64,000 nt of DNA from Bacteroidales bacterium (lineage in GTDB: Bacteria; Bacteroidota; Bacteroidia; Bacteroidales; UBA1402), in assembly GCA_021373135.1 (NCBI GenBank), contig JAJFTH010000004.1, positions 124,001 through 188,000 of the forward strand, written 5' to 3'. The notes beneath the pieces were generated by a model. It did not search any database. It worked only from the letters and a program-made list of their open reading frames with translations, and had not been told where the DNA came from. Numbering within the stretch: position 1 is the first letter of the stretch; every line of letters begins with the position of its first letter. Of the stretch, positions 27,426 through 36,398 are shown piece after piece. The position numbers and the translations under genes are program-made.

Positions 27426-28064
27426 TTACCTGTGATCATTCTTATTACCCTTATTGCCTTTCTCTTTTGGGCCTTTATTGCTTTTAGCGTTATTGCCGTT
27501 GGCCTTTCTATTCATAGATTGTTGCCTAACCTGATTATGATTGGAGTTTCTATCCATAGGTTGTTGCCCGACCTGATTATGAATGGCAGACCCCGGCTGA
27601 ACATTTTTGTTTTGAGTGTTATTCACCACCCTGTTCCCGGAATGCCCTTGGTTTCTGTTTCCATTCTTATACCTGGGGTCTCTGCTGTCTCGAATATTAC
27701 CTTGTTTTGAATGGCTGTTTTTATATCCTTTATAGTGTGATAGATAATAATTGTGACGCAAATAAGGTCTGGGTTCGTTGATTACGACTTTGTAGGTAGA
27801 GTACAAATTCAAGTTGCGGTATTGATAAGGCAATTTGTACGTGTAAACCCATCTGTTTCCGTGCCTGTAAATAAACTGTGCACTGGGTGCATAATAATAA
27901 ATGTCAACCTCCGGCAGGTAATAATACTCTACATAATCATAGTCTTCAGGCCCCCACTGAGGTTGCGAATTGATATTGATATTTACCCGAATTTGCGCAC
28001 CGACATCTGAAGGACTCATCAAAAAAAGCACTGCGAAAAACAATAGACTGCTTAATTTTTTCAT
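27426..28064 (-). CDS. Secreted Asn/Gln/Lys-rich low-complexity protein
   Basis: 212 residues with a signal peptide (about 1-23). Residues 24-110 are Tyr-rich and look like beta strands (VEYYYLPEVDIYYYAP, HGNRWVYTYKLPYQYRN). From about 115 on the chain is a disordered, very basic tail rich in Asn, Gln, Lys and Gly, containing two 14-residue repeats encoded by 42-bp DNA repeats. Secreted proteins with a Tyr-rich YXX-type head and an Asn/Lys tail occur in many Bacteroidota without known function; surface or polymer binding is a guess. It follows the OmpA-barrel gene on the same strand, behind a terminator. Confidence 0.7.
   Translation of the reverse strand: MKKLSSLLFFAVLFLMSPSDVGAQIRVNININSQPQWGPEDYDYVEYYYLPEVDIYYYAPSAQFIYRHGNRWVYTYKLPYQYRNLNLYSTYKVVINEPRPYLRHNYYLSHYKGYKNSHSKQGNIRDSRDPRYKNGNRNQGHSGNRVVNNTQNKNVQPGSAIHNQVGQQPMDRNSNHNQVRQQSMNRKANGNNAKSNKGPKEKGNKGNKNDHR
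27505..27588. repeat. Two tandem 42-bp coding repeats
   Basis: Units 27505-27546 and 27547-27588 differ at only a few positions and encode 14-residue copies around HNQVxQQxMxRxx in the tail of the Asn/Lys-rich secreted protein. Confidence 0.75.
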
Positions 28065-28106
28065 TTTACTTAATTTTAAATTGCATGATAATCATTACAA
28101 AAAATC

Positions 28107-28154
28107 AAAAGAGGCCTCAAAAAGACAATCTCTTACCCTTTCGAGACCTCTTTT
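28107..28154 (-). terminator. Intrinsic terminator after the OmpA-barrel gene
   Basis: A 12-bp stem with one mismatch (AAAAGAGGTCTC / GAGGCCTCTTTT, read on the minus strand) and a T-rich tail, starting 12 bp past the stop at 28166. Confidence 0.7.
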
Positions 28155-28165
28155 AAATTTGATGG

Positions 28166-30145
28166 TTATGCGCCTGGAACGATATCAATAATGACCGTCC
28201 TGTTGTAAAAACGTTCTTCGGGAAATTTGTTTTCAAACGGTGCATTCTTCAGGTCAGCACCGAATCCATAGACTTCGTATTTAATCCCTTTCTTTCCGGC
28301 CTTTGATAGCGAATACTCAAGAATACCCCTGGCGTCATTGGCCCTTTTCTCCGACAACCTCACATTATAAGCCTCATCACCGATAATATCCGTGTGGCCA
28401 TGTATGATGACGGTTCCATAGTCAGGAACAAGGGGCGCAACCGTTTCAGTCAGGAACGTTTCATAGGTGGACACCGTTTTTGACTTATCAAAATCGAAGA
28501 GGATGCTAAATCGCAGACCGGCTTCTTTCGGTGCGACATCGCGTACCAGGTTGAGGGTACTTTCTTTTTTGATCATATTCCCGTCTTTGGTTTGTCCAAC
28601 CATCACTACCTGATAAGTACCGTTGGCACGGCCTCCCAATATGTCATTTCCGGAAATGCTTTCCTGCGGCTTGGTGAAGGGGCCGAAATTCTGCACAACT
28701 CCTGCTTCATCCTTAACGGCCAAAGTCCATGACTTCAGTGGTTCGTTTGATCCTGATCCTATTTTGAAAATGATCCGGCTTTCAAGTGGATCTACCTGCA
28801 CTGCCAATATTTGAAGCGGTCCGAGCAACTCCGGATTTGTGCTCACAATGTCAACCCTGCGATCGCCATCGCGCAACAAGACAAGATCTGTTGTACCACC
28901 CGGTTGTTCTGAGGGGATAATGGGTTGATCCCTTCCCTCCGTCGTAATTCTCGAGGCTTTTATTCCGTAAACATCCACTAAATAAAGCTTCACAGATTCT
29001 GCATATTCTTTGCCTATTTCTGGCCCCATTCCTGCGGACGACCCTATTAAAGTGACATGTGCATCAGGATTTTCAATCATCCGTTCTCCCAAGATGTTCA
29101 GTACATTATAATATACCGACAATTGTCTCTGAGAACGACCGTTTAAATCTTTAGGTGCCGGTTCCTGAAATTGACCTTCCTTAAAAGCCCTTGCCTGATT
29201 CTTGTTCAGTTTTACATAGCGGCTGGGGATTTCAGAAGATCCCTCATCAAAGAATACATAATTACGGAGCGGAAACGTTTCCTTTATCTCCCGTTTTACC
29301 GGTACAGTCAATGGTGCTGAAATCGAGAACTGCACGTCCTCCGTCACTGCCAAAGGAGCTACCGGAACCAAGTCCTCAGCTACAAATGCGGGAATATCTT
29401 TTGCTGCTCGACCGAATTTCAAAGCTATACCTACCCTAACTGTGGAGACTGACCAACTTTCAACCGAACGGGGTTCCTGTCCAAAATAAGGATGGTACGA
29501 TACAAAAGGTGAAAGACTGACCTGCGTCCGACTTGTCTTTGAAGCAAGCGGAATATCATAACCGGCTCCGGCTTGTACAGAAAACACGTTTTTGTAGATA
29601 TCACTGAACTCGCCCTGAGACGTATTGAATGGATTGGTAGGGTCCCGTACAAACGTGTAGGTAAATGACTTATTGATATTATAGCTGTATGCACCTCCAA
29701 GAAATATATAAAAGCCAGAGGAAAATGGAGCGATACGTAAGCTGGGCTCAACAGTCAGGTAGCTTAAAGTCGTATTTAAATCTTCCGGGCAATTGCAAGG
29801 CGACTTGACTTGATCAAAATCACCTCCTCGGTTGTCATATCCAAGATTCAACATGAGACCCCATACCGGATCTGGCCTGTATTCGAACAGGAAAGAGCCA
29901 TAAGGACCAAAGCCCATGCCGTCATGAAAAGCAGCCGGAGCTTTTAAGCCGGATTTTAATGTTTGGGTGGTACCGGTATACAGATTGATATTCCCGGCAC
30001 CGGAAGCACCAAACCAAAATTTTGGCTGAGGTCTCTGAATTTCCTGAGCCTGCGTCGTTGCGGCCAAACCCATCAATAACAATGAATGTAGAAATATATT
30101 TCTGATCATTGCCTTATATTTTTTAAAATATGTTTTAGTTTTCAT
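28166..30145 (-). CDS. Outer-membrane barrel protein with two OmpA-like domains
   Basis: 659 residues with a signal peptide (about 12-33). Residues about 40-250 are an outer-membrane beta-barrel (alternating aromatic strands, FWFGASGAGNINLYTG, GYDNRGGDF). A first OmpA-like unit near 340-440 (NPDAHVTLIGSSAG, KASRITTEGRDQP) lacks some canonical residues. The C-terminal one (about 540-659) is standard: ILFDFDKSKT, IIHGHTDIIGDEAYNVRLSEKRAND, YGFGAD and the NRTVIIDI end. The C-terminal domain should clasp peptidoglycan, so the protein ties the outer membrane to the cell wall. The leader contains the 67-bp palindromic element. A clear terminator follows. Confidence 0.85.
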   Translation of the reverse strand: MKTKTYFKKYKAMIRNIFLHSLLLMGLAATTQAQEIQRPQPKFWFGASGAGNINLYTGTTQTLKSGLKAPAAFHDGMGFGPYGSFLFEYRPDPVWGLMLNLGYDNRGGDFDQVKSPCNCPEDLNTTLSYLTVEPSLRIAPFSSGFYIFLGGAYSYNINKSFTYTFVRDPTNPFNTSQGEFSDIYKNVFSVQAGAGYDIPLASKTSRTQVSLSPFVSYHPYFGQEPRSVESWSVSTVRVGIALKFGRAAKDIPAFVAEDLVPVAPLAVTEDVQFSISAPLTVPVKREIKETFPLRNYVFFDEGSSEIPSRYVKLNKNQARAFKEGQFQEPAPKDLNGRSQRQLSVYYNVLNILGERMIENPDAHVTLIGSSAGMGPEIGKEYAESVKLYLVDVYGIKASRITTEGRDQPIIPSEQPGGTTDLVLLRDGDRRVDIVSTNPELLGPLQILAVQVDPLESRIIFKIGSGSNEPLKSWTLAVKDEAGVVQNFGPFTKPQESISGNDILGGRANGTYQVVMVGQTKDGNMIKKESTLNLVRDVAPKEAGLRFSILFDFDKSKTVSTYETFLTETVAPLVPDYGTVIIHGHTDIIGDEAYNVRLSEKRANDARGILEYSLSKAGKKGIKYEVYGFGADLKNAPFENKFPEERFYNRTVIIDIVPGA

Positions 30146-30170
30146 ACGTAAATATTTTTTTGTTTATGTT

Positions 30171-30237
30171 CGTATGGAACTCGCATGTCAGATTTTCAAC
30201 AAAAATGTTGAAAATCTGTGTTCATGCTCGTTTCATA
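30171..30237. repeat. 67-bp palindromic intergenic element, copy 1
   Basis: Left arm CGTATGGAACTCGCATG (30171-30187) and right arm CATGCTCGTTTCATA (30223-30237) pair except for a 2x2 internal loop and one wobble. Between them a perfect 13-bp inverted repeat (30189-30201 / 30206-30218) closes an AAAA loop. Copy 2 at 47457-47523 has the same length and arms. Confidence 0.8.
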
Positions 30238-30243
30238 ATTAAA

Positions 30244-32232
30244 TTATTGAGGTTTAACAACTGTATTCTCGTCCAATGTGACAGCTCCTATCCGTGTCAA
30301 AGCTCTACCGTATAATTTTGCACCGGTTGTTAACGTGATTGACTGGTCGGCAAGGATATTCCCATAAAAAATAGAGTTTGTCCCAAGTGTAGCCGAAGAG
30401 CCTACAGACCAGTAAATATTTTTTGCCTGAGCACCGCCAGCTAAAACAATACTGGTTCCGGCATCAGTAACCAAGGTTGATCCCATTTTGAATATCCAGA
30501 CTGCATTCGCATTTCCTCCGGCATCCAACGTTAAAATTCCGTTTGTTCCTGTTCCGGAGATTCCACTCGATATCGAGTTGACATAAAGACCGGGGACTAA
30601 CGTAAGGCCTCCTAATTGTCCTGGTAAGGAAATAGCATTCAGAGAGCGTCCTTGTGCATCGTTATAAGCGGTGGTCAAATCGGCTATCGCCACTCCTACA
30701 ATAGGATCAGCTGTGGTATAAAGTATTCCATTCACATTTCCGGGAAGCAGGCCATTAATGGTTCCGGTTGGAAATGCGCCAACGTCTCCGGTAATCATCG
30801 TATTCACACCGGTATTTGAAATGCCTGATCCGCCTAAGACGGCAAAGTTTCCTGCAGACCTAAGATTAATGTAATCAGGCCCTGACGCCAAAGCGGTAAA
30901 GTTGGCCACTAAGGTTCTGCTGCCAGTTACCAGAAAGGAAAACTCCGCATAAACAGACACTTCGTTTCCTGCTTCTGTCCAGTTGACAAATTTGTATCCA
31001 ACATTACCAATCGCTTTTGCAGTGACCATAGCACCTGCAAGATAAGACCCTCCTCCAAGGGTACTACCACCTATTGATGGACTGGATGTAAGCACAATGC
31101 TGAATGCAGCGTTTGTTGTAAAGCTCCAGGTCGTATCTTTAGCCAATGCATAACCCGATGCATCCTGTGCGTCGGTATTCACTGTGCAAGTGTACTCTGT
31201 GTTTGGCAACAAATCAATGGTGGGGTCAAAAGTCGTGACAGCACCTATGGTACTGTAACTTCCTGCAATATTTACAGTTCCTTCTTTTACCAGGAATGTG
31301 GCAGCATTAATTGTTGCTGTATTCATCGATTTGCTGAAACCTACCTTCACTAATTTGTTAAGAGCAACATTTGACGCTCCCTGAACAGGATCTGTCGTAA
31401 TTACTTTCGGAAGAGCTCCGGTAGAAAAACTCCACGTAGTATCTTTTGTCAGTGCATTTCCTGATACATCTTTGGCACCGTCGGTAATGGTGGCGGTATA
31501 CACAGAATTTTCCGCCAAATTGGCCGAAGGATCAAATGAAGCAGTCATACCGATATAGGTAACACTTCCAGAAATGCTTACTGTTCCCTTTTTAAGTTTA
31601 AACGTCAAGGAATTGATCGTCGAAGAGTTCATGGACGTACTGAAAACAGCTGTAACTGTTTTGCCTAAAGCCACATTTGAGGCTCCATTTTCAGGATCTG
31701 TAGTAACAACTACCGGAACATTGCCTGTATTAAAGTTCCACGTATAATCTTCAACCAGTGCATTGCCGGCCAAATCACGTGAACCTGTGGTTATTACACC
31801 TGTATAAACAGTATTTGCCGCAAGAAGGCTTGCAGGTGTAAATGTTGCCACTTTATCAGAAAAAGAAACCGTTCCGGTAATCAAAGTTAATCCATTTTTC
31901 AAGAGAAAGGTCGTTTCATTGATGGTAGAAGGATCCATTACTTCATTGAAAGTTGCCGTAATGATCTTGTCGGTAACGACATTGATTGCGCCATTGGCAG
32001 GATCGGTCGAATTGACTTCCGGGCAAACACCTATGGTTTCACCATCAAAGTCATCCTTAGCACATTGCCACATCATGGTGGCCAATAGTAACATGAAAAA
32101 CCACATCGAATTCTTTAACCAGGAATGATGAGTTCTTCCAATGTTAAAATTTTCTTTAAGCTGTTTGAACTGAATATTCCAGTTTTCGGTGAACTTAAAG
32201 ATTTCACCGTTTTTTTTTCTTGTTGAGCCCAT
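30244..32232 (-). CDS. Lipoprotein with three Ig-like domains, a BRD-type repeat and a DUF3494 ice-binding domain
   Basis: 662 residues. A 40-residue polar leader precedes a hydrophobic segment ending in MMWQC (Cys57 or so), a plausible Bacteroidota lipobox. Three Big_5/SbsA-type Ig-like repeats of about 100 residues follow (each with TDPxxGAxNV near the start and WxFxTG at the end). Next comes a divergent InlB-B-type repeat (GYKFVNWTEAGNEV). The C-terminal 210 residues are a DUF3494 ice-binding-like beta-helix (FAVLGGSGISNTG, ITGDVGAFPTG, NAVWIFKMGSTL, KNIYWSVGSSATLG, YGNILADQSITL). Known DUF3494 proteins bind ice or act as adhesins. It is exposed at the cell surface and driven by regulatory site B. 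Confidence 0.88.
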   Translation of the reverse strand: MGSTRKKNGEIFKFTENWNIQFKQLKENFNIGRTHHSWLKNSMWFFMLLLATMMWQCAKDDFDGETIGVCPEVNSTDPANGAINVVTDKIITATFNEVMDPSTINETTFLLKNGLTLITGTVSFSDKVATFTPASLLAANTVYTGVITTGSRDLAGNALVEDYTWNFNTGNVPVVVTTDPENGASNVALGKTVTAVFSTSMNSSTINSLTFKLKKGTVSISGSVTYIGMTASFDPSANLAENSVYTATITDGAKDVSGNALTKDTTWSFSTGALPKVITTDPVQGASNVALNKLVKVGFSKSMNTATINAATFLVKEGTVNIAGSYSTIGAVTTFDPTIDLLPNTEYTCTVNTDAQDASGYALAKDTTWSFTTNAAFSIVLTSSPSIGGSTLGGGSYLAGAMVTAKAIGNVGYKFVNWTEAGNEVSVYAEFSFLVTGSRTLVANFTALASGPDYINLRSAGNFAVLGGSGISNTGVNTMITGDVGAFPTGTINGLLPGNVNGILYTTADPIVGVAIADLTTAYNDAQGRSLNAISLPGQLGGLTLVPGLYVNSISSGISGTGTNGILTLDAGGNANAVWIFKMGSTLVTDAGTSIVLAGGAQAKNIYWSVGSSATLGTNSIFYGNILADQSITLTTGAKLYGRALTRIGAVTLDENTVVKPQ

Positions 32233-32256
32233 TTTTTAGTTTTATTTAATATAAAA

Positions 32257-32321
32257 CAAAGGTTAACCTATTCACACCGATGAGCGTTACATTATTTTAT
32301 AAATTAGTTACAAAATTCACA
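32257..32321 (-). promoter_or_regulatory. Shared activator-type promoter, site B (ice-binding lipoprotein)
   Basis: On the minus strand TGTGAA lies at 32321-32316, TGTAA at 32312-32308 and TGTAA at 32291-32287. After 22 bp comes AACCTTTG (32264-32257). The ATG at 32232 is 24 nt further. Confidence 0.7.
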
Positions 32322-32495
32322 TATTTTACTGTATTTCAGCATTTTAAATACAACTGTAAAAATAAAATGCACAGGCCATCATGATTATTCAGAATGGCTT
32401 GCGCACTATAAAATATTTAATATAAAGTATTCGGAGCTTTCAATGGAAAATCAGACCAACAGGATAAATCCATTCAGCCGTTATCCTTTAAATTT

Positions 32496-32996
32496 CTACA
32501 ATTTGAAAGATAGTCCCAGTTTTCCACCGGAAAAAGCATTTCCTCCTCCAAATTCCAGATTCAGACCAACCTTGTTTGAAAGATAATATCTTCCGCCGAT
32601 TTGTGCGCCAAGACCCAAGCCGGAACTATTGGATCCGCCATAGGCGTCGGGGGAAGTCCAAACATAAAAGCCCACGTTCAGTCCGGCATAAAAATCCCAA
32701 TTCCGGGGAATAGCAAGCAGACTGTTAAAATGGTAATTTCCGTTCCCGGAAAAGCCCATAATATTGTGGTTGTAGTAATCGTTATTCCAGTTCTCACGAA
32801 AGGAACGGTAGGAAAATTCTCCCCCAATCGTCAGATCTTTGAGAGCACTGTAATCTATTCCCAAATAAAACGGAGTTCCCACATCTGAAAATCCGACTCC
32901 GACATTAAACTGACTTCTTCCAACGGGAAGAGGGCTTTGACTGAAGGAGTACGCTGATATCATAGCAAATGCTATCCCGAAGATTAATTTTTTCAT
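32496..32996 (-). CDS. Outer-membrane beta-barrel protein
   Basis: 166 residues with a signal peptide (about 1-19). The rest shows alternating strands typical of a small eight-stranded barrel (SQFNVGVGFSDVGTPFYLGIDY, DFYAGLNVGFYVWTS, LGAQIGGRYYLSNKVGLNLEFGGG) and a terminal hydrophobic strand ending in Leu. No loop motif gives a function. Its ATG is 56 bp after the stop of the next barrel gene upstream, without a terminator, so both probably share site C. Confidence 0.8.
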   Translation of the reverse strand: MKKLIFGIAFAMISAYSFSQSPLPVGRSQFNVGVGFSDVGTPFYLGIDYSALKDLTIGGEFSYRSFRENWNNDYYNHNIMGFSGNGNYHFNSLLAIPRNWDFYAGLNVGFYVWTSPDAYGGSNSSGLGLGAQIGGRYYLSNKVGLNLEFGGGNAFSGGKLGLSFKL

Positions 32997-33052
32997 GTTT
33001 TTAAATTATTATCTGTTTATATTCTCATTTATCCGTTTCCAGACATTTTTTT

Positions 33053-33691
33053 TTAAAGTCTGAATCCAATCGTAGCCTGATACCACATATTCTTGTAACG
33101 GGGAGTTGTGGATGTTCCGTCTCCTTTGTTTGTCTGAAGGTCCCACCCGACTCTGGCACCAAGAACAAGACTGCTCAGATTTAAATCGACACCGCCCAGA
33201 AAACACAAAATATTTTTACGGATGTTGTCATTCTCAAATTCATCTTGTTGGTCTATATTAACAATTGCACTATTAAATACATACTTTTCTTTAATCAGGT
33301 AAGAATATTGAGGACCGGCCAATATGGTAATCATGGAAACCGGTTTGAAGGCCAACAAGAGGGGTACATCAATAAAAGTAGTCGTACGGGTGAAGTCGTA
33401 TTCACTGCCCAGGACGGAACCCGATCCCTGAAATCCTTTCTGTGAAAATAGAAGTTCAGGCTGAACACCTAAATACTTTCCGATAGGTATTGCTACAAAA
33501 ACACCGGTGGCTAAGCCGAATTTTGGATCTGCATTGAATTGCTCGCCTTCCGAATCATACACATTGGAGTAATTGGCTCCTACTTTTAACCCGATAGAAA
33601 TCTTTTCCCGGATATCGTCACCACTGCTCTGTGCAAAACTATTTCCAACCATTAAGGTTGCAACGGCAATCATTAAAGTTAATTTTTTCAT
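33053..33691 (-). CDS. PorT-like outer-membrane beta-barrel protein
   Basis: From the ATG at 33691 the protein has 212 residues with a signal peptide (MKKLTLMIAVATLMVGNSFAQ); the longer frame to 33775 would run into the promoter. The mature chain has the PorT/OMP_b-brl_2 pattern: SIGLKVGANYSNVYDSEG, KFGLATGVFVAIPIGKYLGVQPELLFSQKGF, FIDVPLLLAFKPV and ILAGPQYSYLI. Such barrels are abundant, low-specificity outer-membrane proteins in Bacteroidota. It is the first gene behind regulatory site C, with the second barrel gene downstream. Confidence 0.82.
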   Translation of the reverse strand: MKKLTLMIAVATLMVGNSFAQSSGDDIREKISIGLKVGANYSNVYDSEGEQFNADPKFGLATGVFVAIPIGKYLGVQPELLFSQKGFQGSGSVLGSEYDFTRTTTFIDVPLLLAFKPVSMITILAGPQYSYLIKEKYVFNSAIVNIDQQDEFENDNIRKNILCFLGGVDLNLSSLVLGARVGWDLQTNKGDGTSTTPRYKNMWYQATIGFRL

Positions 33692-33772
33692 TTTTGTATT
33701 GTTTATTATTTTATAGGAATCTCTCATCCGACCTGTTGCCATCATTTGCAACTGAATCATAAAATGATGGAA

Positions 33773-33837
33773 CAAAGGTGGTGAGAAGCAGCCGCTGTCA
33801 TGTTACACAATCGTATGATAATTTTACATATTTCACA
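33773..33837 (-). promoter_or_regulatory. Shared activator-type promoter, site C (outer-membrane barrel genes)
   Basis: On the minus strand TGTGAA lies at 33837-33832, TGTAA at 33828-33824 and TGTAA at 33807-33803. After 22 bp comes CACCTTTG (33780-33773). The ATG at 33691 is 81 nt further. Confidence 0.7.
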
Positions 33838-33893
33838 TGTATACTTTAGATTTGACACCCTATCGGAAATGCAGCTTTTATTACCGTGATGGA

Positions 33894-34328
33894 TTACATT
33901 CGCTCCATATACCAATTCAACTGCTTTTCCAGTTTTTGAAAACTAAAAATAGAATTGATGGCTTTTTGCAAACGAATAAAGGCAGTCTCACTTTTCACCA
34001 CATAATCAAAGGCCTTATGATGCATACAACTGATAGCCACTTCAATCTTATCCTGTGAGGAGAGCATGACAACAGGAATACGCTCATCGAATGTTTTGAT
34101 TCTGTCCAAAGTTTCTATTCCGTTCATGGCGTTCTTATCCAGGCCATCAAGTACATAATCCAGAATAATCACATCCGGATCATGGGATAAGTTTTCAATG
34201 CAAAGTTCACCGGTTGCAAAAGTCTCGATTTCAAAATCGGCATGTTGAAGGAAATCCATTTCCAATAATTTTAAAAACAACGCATCATCATCAACCAGAA
34301 AGATTTTAATTTTATTTTTATTGTTCAT
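33894..34328 (-). CDS. Single-domain response regulator
   Basis: From the ATG at 34328 the protein has 144 residues, essentially one receiver domain. It shows IFLVDDDALF (acidic pocket), VIILDYVLDG (phosphoacceptor Asp), VVMLSSQD (the usual Thr/Ser position) and the conserved Lys in DYVVKSE. No output domain follows, only a short helix. Its ATG overlaps the stop of the hybrid-kinase gene (ATGA), so it is translationally coupled to it. It probably receives phosphate from that kinase's HPt domain and may act on one of the AraC proteins or as a phosphate sink. Confidence 0.88.
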   Translation of the reverse strand: MNNKNKIKIFLVDDDALFLKLLEMDFLQHADFEIETFATGELCIENLSHDPDVIILDYVLDGLDKNAMNGIETLDRIKTFDERIPVVMLSSQDKIEVAISCMHHKAFDYVVKSETAFIRLQKAINSIFSFQKLEKQLNWYMERM

Positions 34329-36391
34329 GGGTTGGTATTTTTTATCGAGTTGAACTCTTCTTCCAATTCTTCGCAAGCCTGTACACAAATGTTTTCAAGT
34401 TGTAAAACCAAAGCAGGCATTTCCTCTGCCTGCTTCTGCGTACTTGCAAATTCCTGCACTTTTTTTGCCATGTCTTCAAAATCAGAGCTTATCCCCATAA
34501 TGGAAAAGGACGGTATCATTTTATGGACCGCCAAGTACAATGAATTCCAGTCTTTATCCTGCAAACCTTGTTTCATGGCACTGATTAAAGGAGGCGTTTG
34601 TTCGAGATAGAGCGAAATCATCTCCATCATCAAAATCGGATTAGATTTTGTACGTCTGGTCAAATAGTCCATGTCTATGCATTTGATTCTATCACCTGAG
34701 TTTTGTACATGGACTTTCTGTTCAAGAACAGGCACGGGCTTTTTTACCAATCCGACAATCTTGCTGTATAACAATCGCTCATCAACAGGTTTGGCGATAT
34801 AATCATTCATTCCCACAGCCCTGCATTTTGCCAGATCTACCGTTGTTACATCAGCCGTTAAAGCAATGATAGGGACTTTTGAATTCATCGTGTTGCGAAT
34901 ATAATTTGTCGCTTCAAAACCATTCATCTCGGGCATCTGTAGGTCCATCAAAATGATATCATAGGAAGCGGTTTTCAATTTTTCAATGGCAATTTTCCCA
35001 TTTTCCGCTATATCGCGTTCAAACCCGAAGTCATCCAGTATGGTCTTCATCAGTAATTGGTTGAGGGCTATATCTTCGGCTACCAATACCTTAATGTTCC
35101 TGATTTCTGCATCCGGTTCTACCATCTCCAGTTCCGTTTCGGCCTCCGCATTCGTTTTTAGAAAACTCAAGGTAAAACTGAAAGTGGAACCTTCACCCAC
35201 TTGACTTTTGACATGAATGGTTCCATTCTGTGCTTCCACCAATTGTTTTACAATGGCGAGTCCCAAACCTGTACCTCCGTAAAGTCTGGAAGTACCACTG
35301 GTAGCTTGTTGAAAATTCTCAAAAATATTTTCCAGCTTATTTTCCGGTATTCCAATACCTGTATCAGTAACGGCAAATTCGATGGTCACATTTTTTTCAT
35401 CTTCACACAAAAGATGAGTACTTATAATGATTTTCCCATTCGATGTAAATTTTACAGCATTGCTCACCAGGTTTAAAATAATTTGATGCAAACGGACCGG
35501 ATCGCCCACCAAAACTTCAGGAATGTTGTCATCATATATTTTGACCAACTTCAGATTTTTTTCCTGAATCTTTGTCTCAAACAAGTGTAGCATTGCTGAT
35601 AAGGAAAGTGCCATTTTGAAAGGTGTTTGCTCAAAGGTCATCTTTCCTGCGTCCACTTTTGCAAGATCTAGTATGTCGTTTATAAGTACAATCAGGGAAT
35701 CTCCACTCATTTTTATAGCAGTAAGATATTCTTTTTGCCTTGCTGTCAAATCAGTTTTCAGCAACACTTTGGTAAAACCGATGATGGCATTCATGGGCGT
35801 ACGGATCTCGTGACTCATGTTGGACAGAAATTGCTGCTTCGCTTTTACTGCTTCTTCGGCAATTTTCGTCGCATTTTCAGCTTTTCTTTTTGATTCTTCT
35901 GCAACCTTTGTCGCTTCCTCTGCTACTTTTGTTGCTTCTTCGGCAACCTTTGTCGATTCTTCGGCTACTTTTGTCGCTCTCTCTGCCGAAACTTTTGCCT
36001 CATTCAGTTCCGTAGCTATCCTTTTCTGATCCGTCACATCCCTGGCGACAACCACCACTCCAAGTACATTTCCCCTATTATCCTTATATACAGAGCCATT
36101 GAACAAGACATCCGTCAGTTTACCGTTGCCATGCCGGAGCGTAAGCGGAGAGTCTGCAACAGATCCATTTGCAAAGACCTCCTGATAAACCTCTCTGGCT
36201 TTTTGCGGTTCTGTGAAATAATCAAAGAAATCGGTATTTGTCAGCTGCTCACGGGTCATACCTGTAACGTTCGCCAAAGCTTCATTCATATCCGTTATTT
36301 TTCCTTTGGTATTGATGGTGACCAAAGGATCCAGGCTTGCTTCAATCAAACTCCTGGCGTACTGAGATTCATGTCTGTTTATAATGCTCAT
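34325..36391 (-). CDS. Cytosolic hybrid histidine kinase (PAS-HisKA-HATPase-REC-HPt)
   Basis: 688 residues without membrane segments. A PAS domain covers about 12-130. A coiled-coil linker (about 130-185) contains four near-perfect TKVAEEx heptads. HisKA has FLSNMSHEIRTPMNAIIGF, and HATPase_c has NLVSNAVKFTSNG, DTGIGIPENKLENIFENF and GGTGLGLAI. A receiver follows (VLVAEDIALNQ, ILMDLQMPEMNGFEA, the Lys in AKP). The end is an HPt domain with the phosphorylatable His in LAVHKMIPSFSIMG. A full four-step relay is therefore encoded on one chain, with the coupled single receiver as the final acceptor. It lies 7 bp after the AraC gene in one operon. Confidence 0.92.
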   Translation of the reverse strand: MSIINRHESQYARSLIEASLDPLVTINTKGKITDMNEALANVTGMTREQLTNTDFFDYFTEPQKAREVYQEVFANGSVADSPLTLRHGNGKLTDVLFNGSVYKDNRGNVLGVVVVARDVTDQKRIATELNEAKVSAERATKVAEESTKVAEEATKVAEEATKVAEESKRKAENATKIAEEAVKAKQQFLSNMSHEIRTPMNAIIGFTKVLLKTDLTARQKEYLTAIKMSGDSLIVLINDILDLAKVDAGKMTFEQTPFKMALSLSAMLHLFETKIQEKNLKLVKIYDDNIPEVLVGDPVRLHQIILNLVSNAVKFTSNGKIIISTHLLCEDEKNVTIEFAVTDTGIGIPENKLENIFENFQQATSGTSRLYGGTGLGLAIVKQLVEAQNGTIHVKSQVGEGSTFSFTLSFLKTNAEAETELEMVEPDAEIRNIKVLVAEDIALNQLLMKTILDDFGFERDIAENGKIAIEKLKTASYDIILMDLQMPEMNGFEATNYIRNTMNSKVPIIALTADVTTVDLAKCRAVGMNDYIAKPVDERLLYSKIVGLVKKPVPVLEQKVHVQNSGDRIKCIDMDYLTRRTKSNPILMMEMISLYLEQTPPLISAMKQGLQDKDWNSLYLAVHKMIPSFSIMGISSDFEDMAKKVQEFASTQKQAEEMPALVLQLENICVQACEELEEEFNSIKNTNP
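35894..35977. repeat. Four tandem 21-bp repeats coding for coiled-coil heptads
   Basis: Four consecutive 21-bp units differ by a few silent or conservative changes and encode TKVAEE(A/S) heptads between the PAS and HisKA domains of the hybrid kinase. Confidence 0.8.
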
Positions 36392-36398
36392 TTTTATA

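Noticed and set aside
30100..30240. Invertible promoter for the OmpA-barrel gene, suggested by the inverted repeats
   Set aside because: The repeats form one hairpin with a 4-base loop and do not flank an invertible segment carrying a promoter; no invertase gene is in the window.
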